From: Billgrantia antri
Lineage (GTDB): Bacteria; Pseudomonadota; Gammaproteobacteria; Pseudomonadales; Halomonadaceae
Reading direction: 5' to 3'
Length of the DNA stretch: 64,000 bases
Assembly: GCF_019430905.1 (NCBI RefSeq)
Contig: NZ_JAHYCA010000001.1
Span: forward strand, 419,095-483,094
Below the pieces are notes generated by a model. The model was not told the DNA's origin. It saw only the letters and a program-made list of their open reading frames with translations, and made no database searches. Each line of letters opens with the position of its first letter. Positions within the stretch are counted from its first letter, which is position 1. Shown here piece after piece: positions 1 to 8,303 of the stretch. Position numbers and translations under genes: made by a program.

Positions 1-158
1 GCGACATCCCGTTCACCGTCGACCAATGAGAGGATCGCGCCGGCACTCTCGTTGAGCTGCACCATGCCCTCGGGATAGAGCAACACGTAGCGCTCCTGGG
101 CCTGTTCCCACTGCAAACGCCAGCCGGGGCGTAGCGTCGGTACATCGCGTGCGTTCAT
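1..158 (-). CDS. pqqD: PqqD, PQQ precursor-peptide chaperone (partial)
   Basis: PqqD is the small peptide-binding partner that presents PqqA to the radical-SAM enzyme PqqE during PQQ synthesis. The visible N-terminus ([19 protein letters not shown], then VLLYPEG and LNESAGAIL) fits the family, in which a Pro- and Trp-containing start precedes a winged-helix-like fold. The start codon at 158 overlaps the pqqC stop as ATGA, so the two are translationally coupled. The 3' part lies beyond the left edge, where pqqE would be expected next. I am confident of the call from both sequence and operon position. Confidence 0.9.
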   Translation of the reverse strand, partial: MNARDVPTLRPGWRLQWEQAQERYVLLYPEGMVQLNESAGAILSLVDGERDV

Positions 159-922
159 GCCAGCCCCCGGTGGTACACGGCTTGGTCGGTGACGCTGTGG
201 TAAGGCGGTCGCTCGAGCTGGTAGGCCAGGGTCATGGCATCGAGCATGCTCCACAATACGTCGAGCTTGAACTGCAGGATCTCCAGGGCGCGCTGCTGGG
301 TTTCCACGCTGGTGCATACCGTCAGTGCCACCTCCAGCCCGTGCTCGACGTCACGCCGCGCCTCCTTCAGGCGCTTGCGGAAGTAGCCGTAGCCGGCCTC
401 GTCGATCCAGGGGTAGTGGCCCGGCCAGGTGTCCAGCCGACTCTGATGTGCCAAGGGAGCGAACAGCTCGGTCAGCGACGAGATGGCCGCCTCCTGCCAG
501 CTCGCCCGGCGCACGAAGTTGACGTAGGCGTCCACGGCAAACCGAACGCCCGGCAGCACATGCTGCTGGGACATCAGTTCTTCGCGGGACAACCCCACCG
601 CTTCGCCCAGTGCCAGCCACGCCTCGATGCCGCCGGCGTCGTCATCACGACCGTCGTGGTCGAGCAGGCGCTGGATCCAGCGGCGGCGCGTGGCGGCATC
701 GGGGCAGTTGGCCAGCAGCGCCGCGTCCTTCTGCGGAATCATCACCTGGTAGTAGAAGCGGTTGGCCACCCAGCCGCGAATCTGCTCCGGGGTGGCGCGC
801 CCCTCGGCCATGTCGACCTGGTAGGGGTGGTGAATGTGGTAGTAGGCCCCCTTGGCCATCAGCGCCTGGCGGAAGGCCTCGGGCGACAGTGCAGCGGCGT
901 TTGGTGTTTGAGCGACGTTCAT
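155..922 (-). CDS. pqqC: PqqC, pyrroloquinoline-quinone synthase
   Basis: PqqC is a cofactorless oxidase that catalyses the last step of PQQ formation, ring closure and an eight-electron oxidation by O2, in the cytoplasm. The 255-residue length is typical. Characteristic stretches include YYHIHHPYQ near residue 30, [10 protein letters not shown] near 50, and [18 protein letters not shown] in the middle, which carry the His, Arg and Tyr residues typical of the all-helical active site. It lies 57 bp downstream of pqqB and overlaps pqqD by 4 bp, so it is in the pqqABCD(E) operon. Nothing looks broken. Confidence 0.96.
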   Translation of the reverse strand: MNVAQTPNAAALSPEAFRQALMAKGAYYHIHHPYQVDMAEGRATPEQIRGWVANRFYYQVMIPQKDAALLANCPDAATRRRWIQRLLDHDGRDDDAGGIEAWLALGEAVGLSREELMSQQHVLPGVRFAVDAYVNFVRRASWQEAAISSLTELFAPLAHQSRLDTWPGHYPWIDEAGYGYFRKRLKEARRDVEHGLEVALTVCTSVETQQRALEILQFKLDVLWSMLDAMTLAYQLERPPYHSVTDQAVYHRGLA

Positions 923-979
923 CTCGCGCCCCCTTTGTGGTTGTTGGTAGAGGTCTGTGGCGAGGTGCTGGCCCGGTCG

Positions 980-1909
980 CTACAGGGTGAACTGCATGCC
1001 GTCATGGGCCACCTCGATGGCGTGCTGCGCGAGTACGGCGCGCTCGGCGGAGGTTTCGTCGAGGATGGGGTTGGTGTTGTTGATATGAATCAGAATGCGC
1101 CGTGTCGAAGCCGGCAAGGCATCGAGCTCTTCGATCATGCCACCCTCCCCGGCCAGCGCCAGATGACCCATTTCGCTTCCGGTGGCGTCGGTGATGCCAA
1201 GGCGTATCATCTCGTCGTCGTGCCACAGCGTGCCATCGACCAGCACGCAGTCGGCCTCGGCCATCAGCGCCCTTGCCGCGGCGCTCGGCTGCCCCAGGCC
1301 GGGGGCATAGAACAGCGTCTTGCCCGTCGACCGGTCGCGGAACAGCAGTCCCAGATTGTCGCCGGCCGCCGGTGCTCCGCGACGCGGCGAATAGGGTGGC
1401 GCATTGGAGTGCAGCGACAGGGCCGTGATGTCCAGCTGCGGGCAGCTTGGCACCTGGAAGGTGCAACTCGGCGCATCTTGGGTCATGGGAATCTCGTGCC
1501 AGGCCAGGCCACCGTTCCAGTGGGAGAGCATGGGAAACAGCGGGAACCCCTCGACCAGGTCGCCGTGAACGCTAGCGGTACACCAGACGTCCAGCGGGCA
1601 GCCCTCGCGCAGCGACAGCAGCCCGCTGACGTGATCGATCTGGGCATCCACCAGCAGCACCTCGGCGATGCCGCTGTCACGCAGGCCACGGGTCGGCCAG
1701 AGCGCCGGATGAGCATTGAGCTGCGCGCGGATATCGGGCGAGGCGTTGCACAGCAGCCAGCGCTCGCCGTCCATGCTGACGGCGATCGAGGATTGCGTTC
1801 TGGGGCGCAGGCCGGCGCGCCCCTGGCGCACCCCGCGGCAGTTGTCACAGTTGCAGTTCCACTGCGGAAAGCCGCCCCCGGCGGCCGAGCCGAGTATGAG
1901 CACCTGCAT
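980..1909 (-). CDS. pqqB: PqqB, metallo-beta-lactamase-fold PQQ biosynthesis protein
   Basis: PqqB has the metallo-beta-lactamase fold and is thought to hydroxylate the tyrosine part of the PQQ precursor. The 309-residue protein begins [20 protein letters not shown], the standard PqqB start, and carries CNCDNCRG near residue 20, the Cys cluster typical of the family. Later motifs such as [11 protein letters not shown] and HINNTNPIL fit the metal-binding core. I chose the ATG at 1909 because a GGGGAGA ribosome-binding site lies just upstream. An in-frame upstream extension has no family support. It follows pqqA and precedes pqqC. Confidence 0.95.
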   Translation of the reverse strand: MQVLILGSAAGGGFPQWNCNCDNCRGVRQGRAGLRPRTQSSIAVSMDGERWLLCNASPDIRAQLNAHPALWPTRGLRDSGIAEVLLVDAQIDHVSGLLSLREGCPLDVWCTASVHGDLVEGFPLFPMLSHWNGGLAWHEIPMTQDAPSCTFQVPSCPQLDITALSLHSNAPPYSPRRGAPAAGDNLGLLFRDRSTGKTLFYAPGLGQPSAAARALMAEADCVLVDGTLWHDDEMIRLGITDATGSEMGHLALAGEGGMIEELDALPASTRRILIHINNTNPILDETSAERAVLAQHAIEVAHDGMQFTL

Positions 1910-1981
1910 GACGTCTCCCCCCCCTCGAACAGAACGGGGCCATTCAGCCCCGTTCGCAGATGACATGATCCACAATCGAGA

Positions 1982-2053
1982 TCAGCGATTGGCGATATAC
2001 AAGGTGACCTCGAAACCGAGGCGCAGGTCGCGATAGCTGGGCTTGGTCCACAT
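1982..2053 (-). CDS. pqqA: PqqA, PQQ precursor peptide
   Basis: This 23-residue ribosomal peptide is the substrate from which PQQ is built. It reads [19 protein letters not shown] followed by IANR. The conserved EVTLY motif supplies Glu15 and Tyr19, which PqqE crosslinks before PqqB and PqqC finish the cofactor. A GGAGAGAC ribosome-binding site precedes the ATG. It is the first gene of pqqABCD. The roughly 200-bp gap upstream (2054-2251) should hold the operon promoter and contains a GGAGGC-A-GCCTCC palindrome near 2155-2168. The gene is too short for ordinary ORF calling. Confidence 0.97.
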   Translation of the reverse strand: MWTKPSYRDLRLGFEVTLYIANR

Positions 2054-2251
2054 GGTGTCTCTCCTGTCGGCAGGGTGGGTGACAGCCGTGCCTTGCGGCA
2101 ACGACTCGAACCCAGTAAAGCATTCAGGGAGAGTTCGGGGGGCAGTACTTTGGAGGGAGGCTGCCTCCTACATTGGCGTCAGTCGGGAAGTTGGGAGCGC
2201 ACTCGCGGCAGGCGCGACGCAGACCAAGCCAGGTATCTGCGCGAGTCCCGG

Positions 2252-4435
2252 CTAGCGAGACTCCACGTGGGCATTCCGCCACTGCTCGAGTGCCTCGAGC
2301 GTGACGGGAATACCGGCCAGCAAGGCGCGGAGCTCGATACCCGCCTCGTGATGCTGCCCAGCATGGGCGTATCGCTCCAGGCGCTGGGCCATTGCGGCCA
2401 GCCGGCACCCGCCGACGCTGCCGGTCTCGCCCTTGATACGGTGTGCGCTTTCCTCCAATCGCGTCATGTCGCCGCACTCCCAGGCGGACCGAAGGTTGTC
2501 GATATGCTGCTGCAGTTGCTCGCGGTGGACACCGAACAGTGTATCGAGCGCCTCCGCGCCCAGTATTGCCCGCAAATCGACCAGCACGGCCTCATCCACG
2601 ATACCGTCAGGCGAGTTCTCCTCCACAAGCAAAACCGGCAAGTCAGCCCTCGCTCGCCCGCCCAGGCCATGCCGAAGCGACGCCGCCAGTTCATCTCGCC
2701 GCAGCGGCTTGGTCAGGTAGTCGGTCATCCCCGCGGCCAGGCAGCGCTCGCGCTCGGCGCCCGGTCCGCCTGCGGTCATTGCCACGATCGGCACTCTGGC
2801 ACTCCAGCCAGTGGCCGCCCGCAAGCGCCGGGTAGTTTCCAACCCATCCATGCCGGGCATCTGCACGTCCATGAAGATCAGATCGAAAGTCTCTCTGGCG
2901 GCCAGTGCCAGCGCCTTGCTACCGCTCTCCGCCACACGCACCTGGCAACCATGGCGCTCGAGGAGCGCTACCGCCACCTGCTGGTTCACCGGGTCGTCTT
3001 CCACCAGTAATACCCTGACACCTATCGCCGGCTCCAGCTTCGCCGGCTCGGGCGCTTCCGGCTCCTGTTCGTCGTGGGACGGCTCCAGCGGCAGCTCTAG
3101 CCAGAAACGGCTACCGCGGCCGAGATGGCTATCGACGCCGATGCTGCCCCCCATGGCCTCGGTCAGGCGTCGGCAGATGGCCAGCCCAAGCCCGGTACCG
3201 CCATAGCGCCTTGCCGTCGAGGCATCACCTTGCCGGAAGGGCTCGAAGAGCCACGCCTGCTTGTCCTCGGGTATGCCAGGGCCGGTATCGCAGACCGCCA
3301 GGCTCAGGCGTCCTTGCGCACTCACCTTGGCTTCGATACGGATCTCGCCCTGTTCGGTGAACTTGATGGCATTGGAAAGCAGGTTGAGCAGCACCTGGCG
3401 CAAGCGTGTCGGGTCGCCCATCAGCGGCTCGGGCAGGTCAGGCGACACATACGTGACCAGCTCCAGCCCCTTGGCCCTGGCGCGGGGGGTGAAGAGTTCG
3501 CAGGCATCCCTGATCAGCGCAGTCAGGCGGAAGGCGCGTCGCTCGAGTTCCAGCTTGCCCGATTCGATCTTGGAGAAGTCGAGAATGTCATTGATCAACT
3601 CGAGCAGACGCGCCGCGCTGACGTGCAGCGTGCGGGCATACTCGCGCGACTGTGCGTCGATCGGCTGGTCCAGGAGCAGATCGCTCATGCCTATGACGCC
3701 GTTGAGAGGCGTGCGAATCTCGTGGCTGACCGTGGCCAGGAATTCCGACTTCGCCTGGCTGGCGGCCTCGGCCCGACGGGCAGTGGTTTGCAGCTTGCGA
3801 CTCAGAGATTCCAGCGAGCGGCGCGCCTGGGCATTGTCACGCGCCTCGCGTACCAGAAAGACGATCACCAGCATGGCGGCCAGGCTCATGGCAAGGATCA
3901 GCGCCAATAGCAGGGCGTAGAGGGTCTGCAGCACCTTGCGATCATGAGTCGCCGATTCGGCAAGATGGCCGTTGACGGCAATGATCAACTGCTCGGTCAG
4001 TCCCCCTACCCGCTCCAGCCGGTCGGACAAGACCCAGCGCTCTTCCTCTTCCAACTGCCCGATCTCTTCAAGCAGGCGATCCAGGTCATCGATACGCACG
4101 ATCAGGTCGGACAGCAATCGGTCGGCCAGGGGCACCTGGGCGACCGCTCGGCTGATGTCGCCGCGCTGCAGCAGATTGACGCGGCTGTAGATCAGTTCGA
4201 AACGCAGCCTCACCGACGACAGGGAGCGCGCATTGGCCGCTTTCAAGGCCAGGTCGCTACGCAGTTGCGTAACGTCACGATCGAGTTTGTAGGCGTGCCA
4301 AGCCGCATCTTCGATCACGCTCTGGTGGAGCTGCTCCTGGCGCCAGGCTGCCAGCCCCACCACCACCAGAGCGGCCGTGAAGAAGATCAGCGCCGCCGCT
4401 GATACCAGCTTCAGGCGTAGCGGATAACGCAGCAT
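2252..4435 (-). CDS. Hybrid sensor histidine kinase with REC and Hpt domains
   Basis: This is an inner-membrane hybrid kinase of 727 residues. Membrane segments lie at about 10-30 and 172-195 and enclose a roughly 140-residue helical periplasmic sensor region. A short linker leads to the HisKA domain ([11 protein letters not shown], phospho-acceptor His238), the HATPase domain ([25 protein letters not shown]), a receiver domain (LLVEDD; phospho-acceptor Asp523 in [11 protein letters not shown]), and a C-terminal Hpt domain with AHRIKGE (His665). The full phosphorelay is present, but no cognate response regulator lies in the window. It is 27 bp downstream of the periplasmic molybdopterin-domain-like gene and directly upstream of pqqA on the same strand. 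A link to PQQ-dependent alcohol or sugar oxidation is plausible but is inference. Confidence 0.88.
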   Translation of the reverse strand: MLRYPLRLKLVSAAALIFFTAALVVVGLAAWRQEQLHQSVIEDAAWHAYKLDRDVTQLRSDLALKAANARSLSSVRLRFELIYSRVNLLQRGDISRAVAQVPLADRLLSDLIVRIDDLDRLLEEIGQLEEEERWVLSDRLERVGGLTEQLIIAVNGHLAESATHDRKVLQTLYALLLALILAMSLAAMLVIVFLVREARDNAQARRSLESLSRKLQTTARRAEAASQAKSEFLATVSHEIRTPLNGVIGMSDLLLDQPIDAQSREYARTLHVSAARLLELINDILDFSKIESGKLELERRAFRLTALIRDACELFTPRARAKGLELVTYVSPDLPEPLMGDPTRLRQVLLNLLSNAIKFTEQGEIRIEAKVSAQGRLSLAVCDTGPGIPEDKQAWLFEPFRQGDASTARRYGGTGLGLAICRRLTEAMGGSIGVDSHLGRGSRFWLELPLEPSHDEQEPEAPEPAKLEPAIGVRVLLVEDDPVNQQVAVALLERHGCQVRVAESGSKALALAARETFDLIFMDVQMPGMDGLETTRRLRAATGWSARVPIVAMTAGGPGAERERCLAAGMTDYLTKPLRRDELAASLRHGLGGRARADLPVLLVEENSPDGIVDEAVLVDLRAILGAEALDTLFGVHREQLQQHIDNLRSAWECGDMTRLEESAHRIKGETGSVGGCRLAAMAQRLERYAHAGQHHEAGIELRALLAGIPVTLEALEQWRNAHVESR

Positions 4436-4462
4436 GCGACGATGCCTCGCATCGGGCCAAGA

Positions 4463-5002
4463 TTACGGGACATGGACGCTGCCCACATGCCACACCGAGC
4501 GGTGGCGAATGGTCTCGTTGAGCAACTCAGGGTGCTCATCGAAGGGGTAGAGGACGAACATAGGACCCAGATCACGCACGGCAATGGGCGCCCCATCACG
4601 TTTCATCGCCAGAATCACGCCGTACTGGTGAAAGTCGGCTACCGGCACCTCGGCTTCGTAATCGTTCAACGCCCGGATCCGCACATGCTCGCTGTCAACA
4701 CCGGCCACTTCAAGCAGAGCCCGTAGCAATGGACCCTCGAATCGACCGACGCCCTCGGTCCAGGGCGTGCTCGTCTCGATCACGCCCTGGTCGAGCGCCA
4801 TCAGCATCGCGCGGTCGAGGTGCAGCTCAGCTCCGACGTTGGGATGGTCGAGGTCGCCCGTGACCCTGAGCAGCACCTCGCCTTCCGGGGGAGGCAGGGA
4901 CTCAGCCAGCGCGGCGGTCGTGATGCTGCACAGGAGTAGGCTAAGGGTCAGGACGGCGCGGCAGGGCCACAGGGCATGCATCGGTGGGGCTTCCGTATTC
5001 AT
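4463..5002 (-). CDS. Periplasmic molybdopterin-binding-domain-like protein
   Basis: This 179-residue protein has an N-terminal signal segment (about residues 8-34, LTLSLLLCSITTAALA). The remainder resembles the small sulfite-oxidase-type molybdopterin-binding fold: a GEVLLRVTGDLDHPN strand, a WTEGVGRFEGPLLRALLEVAG stretch (residues about 82-103), then YEAEVP and MFVLYPFDEHPELL. I do not see the conserved Cys ligand of true sulfite oxidases after the signal segment, so it may bind no cofactor. It sits 27 bp upstream of the hybrid kinase gene on the same strand, and such pairs suggest an accessory ligand-sensing protein. The family assignment is moderate and the function is unproven. Confidence 0.6.
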   Translation of the reverse strand: MNTEAPPMHALWPCRAVLTLSLLLCSITTAALAESLPPPEGEVLLRVTGDLDHPNVGAELHLDRAMLMALDQGVIETSTPWTEGVGRFEGPLLRALLEVAGVDSEHVRIRALNDYEAEVPVADFHQYGVILAMKRDGAPIAVRDLGPMFVLYPFDEHPELLNETIRHRSVWHVGSVHVP

Positions 5003-5063
5003 GATGAAGCCCCAAGCCTACTCGAATCCCAAGAGAAGTTCAGTTCCTCAGCGGCAATGTCGA

Positions 5064-5089
5064 GCCGCAGGGGGCGATCCCCCTGCGGC
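5064..5089 (-). terminator. Perfect 11-bp hairpin after the DUF2189 gene
   Basis: GCCGCAGGGGG and CCCCCTGCGGC form a perfect stem closed by a CGAT tetraloop, eight bases past the stop of the gene ending at 5097. No T-run follows on the minus strand, so it may be an end-protecting hairpin or a weak terminator separating that gene from the sensor operon. Confidence 0.6.
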
Positions 5090-5096
5090 CCCATCG

Positions 5097-5909
5097 TCAC
5101 GGATTCCCGTCTCTCTGCTCACAGCGCACCAGATCCTCGTAGGCGTGCCAGCTGGCATGTCCCAGCACGGGCAGTATCAAGGCCAAGCCGATATAGAAGG
5201 TAAGCACGCCCACCAGGACGCATGCAGTCAGGATGAGGGCCCACAGCAGCATGGGACGAAAATTGCGTGCGACGGCACGTATACTGGCCTCGATGCCCTC
5301 CATGAAGGTCAGATCCTGATCCATCAGGGTCGGGATGGCGACCACACTGATCGTAAAGGCACCGAAAGCCAGCACGGCCCCCACCGCGGTTCCTACCGCT
5401 ATCAGGCCAAGCCCGTCGGGGGTGGTCAACAGCGAAGCGTAGAGCTCCGTCGCCCCAGGCGCCTCGAAACCGAAGAAGAGCGCGAACAGCAGCGTGGCCA
5501 GGCGAATCCAGGCGAGGAAGAAGATCATCATCATCACGCCCATCATCGCCAACTGCCCGGCGTGCGGACGCCAAGCACTGAAGGCGTCACCCAGATGCGG
5601 AGCGCGGCCCTCCTCGATGGCACGACTGATACCGTAGGAACCGACCGCTACCAGCGGCCCCAGGAACATGAAGCCTGCCACCAGCGGCAGCAGCCAGTGC
5701 CACAGGCCAAGCACGATGGCACCCGCCGTGATGGCGATACTCAAACCGACCCAGAACATGCCGTAGGCGAGGCTGACGGCGGCGGCCTGGCGGAAATCCT
5801 CGAAACCGGCAAGCAACCAGGCCTTGGGCCTGTCCATGCCAATCGAGTTGATGATGATCTTGACGTTGGGAGTGGAGGGTTGTCCGGCGCTTCTTGCGGC
5901 TGCGTTCAT
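5097..5909 (-). CDS. DUF2189 integral membrane protein
   Basis: This is a 270-residue inner-membrane protein with about six hydrophobic helices (AYGMFWVGLSIAITAGAIVL, WLLPLVAGFMFLGPLVAVG, MMMIFFLAWIRLATLLFALF and others). The pattern of an N-terminal cytosolic segment followed by FEDFRQAA and GPLVAVGSYGISRAIE fits DUF2189, a family described only as putative cytochrome c oxidase-associated or membrane proteins. The ATG at 5909 has GGGG about eight bases upstream. An ATG at 5933 is also in frame but lacks a ribosome-binding site. It is a single-gene unit, divergent from the cytochrome pair at 6147. No substrate can be inferred. Confidence 0.7.
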   Translation of the reverse strand: MNAAARSAGQPSTPNVKIIINSIGMDRPKAWLLAGFEDFRQAAAVSLAYGMFWVGLSIAITAGAIVLGLWHWLLPLVAGFMFLGPLVAVGSYGISRAIEEGRAPHLGDAFSAWRPHAGQLAMMGVMMMIFFLAWIRLATLLFALFFGFEAPGATELYASLLTTPDGLGLIAVGTAVGAVLAFGAFTISVVAIPTLMDQDLTFMEGIEASIRAVARNFRPMLLWALILTACVLVGVLTFYIGLALILPVLGHASWHAYEDLVRCEQRDGNP

Positions 5910-6146
5910 TGTCGTACCCCGTCTGGTCGCCATGAGAAGGACGATGCGAGCGTTCTACCGGCCGGGAGGTCCGGATCACGTCTTGTTGTCTTAACGCAGT
6001 TTTAATGTAGTTGACCGAACGCAAGACTGCCGCGCGAAGTTGTCAACGCAACAGGTCGACCTGCTCAACTCATGCATGTCGTCCTCACATGAACGGGCAC
6101 GCCAAAGGCGTGGTCCAACCAAGAACATGCTACTCAGGACCTGCCG

Positions 6147-6518
6147 ATGAAACGGACTCTTCACCTGGCATCCTCGGCGCTGCTCGTTGCGCTATCGGGA
6201 GTTGCCCTCCCCTGCCTTGCCGAGGCCACCTCCTCCACCGAACGTACCGCCCTGATGGCCGACAGCTGTGCCAATTGTCACGGCACCGACGGACAGCTGA
6301 TAGGCAGCGTACCGACGATTGCAGGGAGACCGGCGGCCGTTCTCGAAGCGCGGCTGCTCGCGTTCAAGCACGACGAAGCGAGCGATGCCACCATCATGGA
6401 TCGCATCGCCAAGGGCTTCACCGACGACGAGCTGGCCGTACTGGCCGAGCATTTTTCCGCTATCGACCCGGAAGAAGCCGACGACACCGGGGATACCGAA
6501 CCACAGCAGCAGGAGTGA
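6147..6518 (+). CDS. Sulfide-dehydrogenase-type c-type cytochrome subunit
   Basis: This is a small periplasmic cytochrome c of 123 residues with a Sec signal peptide (residues 1-25). One haem-binding site, CANCH, lies at residues 41-45, and a likely distal Met ligand follows in the ATIMDRIAKGF stretch. The layout matches the single-haem subunits that pair with flavocytochrome c sulfide dehydrogenase flavoproteins. Its stop lies 10 bp before the flavoprotein start, so the two form an operon. It would accept electrons from the FAD subunit and pass them to the respiratory chain. The real substrate (sulfide, polysulfide or another) cannot be fixed from sequence. Confidence 0.8.
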   Translation: MKRTLHLASSALLVALSGVALPCLAEATSSTERTALMADSCANCHGTDGQLIGSVPTIAGRPAAVLEARLLAFKHDEASDATIMDRIAKGFTDDELAVLAEHFSAIDPEEADDTGDTEPQQQE

Positions 6519-6528
6519 GACGTACGCC

Positions 6529-7845
6529 ATGACGCAGCATTCCCCACGTTCGGGCCTCGACCGGCGCCAGTTGATCAAGGGTCTTGGGGCCGCCTCGCTG
6601 CTGCCCCTGCTCGGCAGCGTGCCCCCTTTCACCATCGGCAATCAGCATGCCGGTCAGGTGGTCGTGGCGGGCGGAGGCTTTGGTGGCGCCACCGCCGCCA
6701 AGTATCTCAAACGGGCCAATCCCGCCATTGAAGTGATACTGGTAGAGCCCGCCGAGATCTTCCACACCTGTCCCGGCAGCAATCTGCACCTGGGCGGGTT
6801 ACGCAGCATGGAGTCCATCGCCCAGGGCTATGACGAACTCAAGGATCACTATGGAGTTCGCGTGATCCATGCCAGCGTGGATGATGTCGACCCCACCGCC
6901 CATACGGCGAGACTGTCCACCGGTCGCGAGCTGAAATACGACCGTCTGATTCTCTCGCCGGGAATCGACTTCCGCTGGAGCGCGCTGGAGGGCTACGATG
7001 AGACAGCCGCCCAGCAGGTACCGCATGCATGGAAAGCCGGCGCCCAGACGGAGCTGCTGCGCTCCCAGTTACTGGCCATGGAAGAAGGCGGTACCTTCGT
7101 CATGGTCGTCCCGGCCAACCCTTACCGCTGCCCACCCGCCCCCTACGAGCGCGCCAGCCTGGTGGCCAGTTTCCTGGCCCGGTACAAGCCGAAAGCCAAG
7201 GTGCTGATTCTCGACGCCAAGGACAGCTTCTCCAAGCAGGCGCTGTTCCAGCAGGGGTGGGAGGAGCTTTATGGCGATCGCATCGAGTGGGTGGGGCATT
7301 CGGACGGCGGTCGCGCTATCCGGGTCGATGCCGCACGCCGGGAGGTCGAGACCGAGTCCGGCACCGTGCATCGGGCCGACGTGCTCAACGTGATACCGCC
7401 GCAGAAGGCCGGCACGATCGCCGAGCGTGCCGGCACGACCGACGACTCAGGCTGGGCACCAGTCAAGCCCGAGACTTTCGAGTCGCAGCACGTCGAGGAT
7501 GTCTTCGTCATCGGCGACGCCGCCATTGCCGACCCGATGCCCAAGTCGGCCTTCTGTGCCAGCGCCCAGGCCAAGGTAGTGGCGGCAGCCGTTGCCGCCT
7601 CACTGGAGGCACGCCCGGCGCCGGAAGCGTACTGGACCCATGCCTGCTACAGCCTGATTGGTCCCGAGTATGCCGTCTCGGAGGCGGGCGTCTATCGCGT
7701 TCAGGACGGCGTCATTGCCGAGGTCGCAGGAGCCGGCGGCCTGAGTCCGCAGGATGCCTCCAGGACCACTCGCGCCCTGGAAGCCGAGTACGCCATCGGC
7801 TGGTACAACGCGATCTGCCAGGACACCTGGGGAACCAAGGCCTGA
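6529..7845 (+). CDS. Flavocytochrome c / sulfide dehydrogenase flavoprotein subunit
   Basis: This is an FAD-dependent pyridine-nucleotide-disulfide-type oxidoreductase of 438 residues. The N-terminus carries a twin-arginine signal (DRRQLIKGLGAASLLPLLG, Arg12-Arg13), so it is exported folded with FAD. The Rossmann motif VVVAGGGFGGATAAKYL follows near residue 42. Cys residues in HTCPGSN and AFCASAQAK lie where the FccB/SoxF family has its redox cysteines, and FVIGDAAIADPMPKSA is the C-terminal FAD motif. The start at 6529 is chosen because the Tat signal begins there. It is co-transcribed with the cytochrome at 6147. Sulfide:cytochrome c reductase is the best guess. Confidence 0.82.
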   Translation: MTQHSPRSGLDRRQLIKGLGAASLLPLLGSVPPFTIGNQHAGQVVVAGGGFGGATAAKYLKRANPAIEVILVEPAEIFHTCPGSNLHLGGLRSMESIAQGYDELKDHYGVRVIHASVDDVDPTAHTARLSTGRELKYDRLILSPGIDFRWSALEGYDETAAQQVPHAWKAGAQTELLRSQLLAMEEGGTFVMVVPANPYRCPPAPYERASLVASFLARYKPKAKVLILDAKDSFSKQALFQQGWEELYGDRIEWVGHSDGGRAIRVDAARREVETESGTVHRADVLNVIPPQKAGTIAERAGTTDDSGWAPVKPETFESQHVEDVFVIGDAAIADPMPKSAFCASAQAKVVAAAVAASLEARPAPEAYWTHACYSLIGPEYAVSEAGVYRVQDGVIAEVAGAGGLSPQDASRTTRALEAEYAIGWYNAICQDTWGTKA

Positions 7846-7862
7846 TGTCCCGGCACGCCAGC

Positions 7863-8291
7863 TCAGCGCACGATCATCACCGACATCTTCGAGTGGTGCA
7901 CTACGTGTTCGGCATTGGGTCCCAGCACGTAGTCGGCGAACTTGCGCTTGTTGTGCGAGGCCATGACGATCAGGTCGACCTGGAGCTTCTTGGCCGCCTT
8001 GACGATCGCCTCCCAAGGTGAGCCGTCGACGATCACCGACTGCACCTTGACGTCATCTGGCACATGCTCCTGGATGAAGCGATGCTGCGCCTGCGACAGG
8101 GCCTGGTGCGCCTTTTCCTCGAAATCGCTGGGGAAATAGGAACCGACCAGCGGCATGTGGTAATCCGGCAGCACCGTCACCACGTGCAACGAGGCACCGA
8201 AGGTACGGCACAGGGTCAGCGCCGTGGGCAGTGCCTTGGCCCAGGAGGCTTCCTCATTGAGGTCCACCGGCAACATTATCTTGTCGTACAT
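7863..8291 (-). CDS. Universal stress protein, TRAP-associated (TeaD-like)
   Basis: This is a 142-residue UspA-domain protein. It begins MYDKIMLPVDLNEEASW, and the C-terminal motif GPNAEHVVHHSKMSVMIV corresponds to the G-x9-G(S/T) ATP-binding region, although here the pattern is less canonical (VLGPNAEHVVHHS). It is the last gene of the TAXI-TRAP operon, 12 bp after the permease gene. In Halomonas elongata, TeaD, a UspA protein at the end of the ectoine TRAP operon, binds ATP and restrains transport. This gene is a plausible analogue for a different TRAP system. A GGGGAGAAG ribosome-binding site supports the start. Confidence 0.88.
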   Translation of the reverse strand: MYDKIMLPVDLNEEASWAKALPTALTLCRTFGASLHVVTVLPDYHMPLVGSYFPSDFEEKAHQALSQAQHRFIQEHVPDDVKVQSVIVDGSPWEAIVKAAKKLQVDLIVMASHNKRKFADYVLGPNAEHVVHHSKMSVMIVR

Positions 8292-8303
8292 CTTCTCCCC
8301 TCC

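Noticed and set aside
149-1963. Long open frame on the plus strand across pqqC and pqqB
   Set aside because: It lies antisense to clearly recognised pqq genes. Such shadow frames are common in GC-rich DNA, and the translation matches no family.
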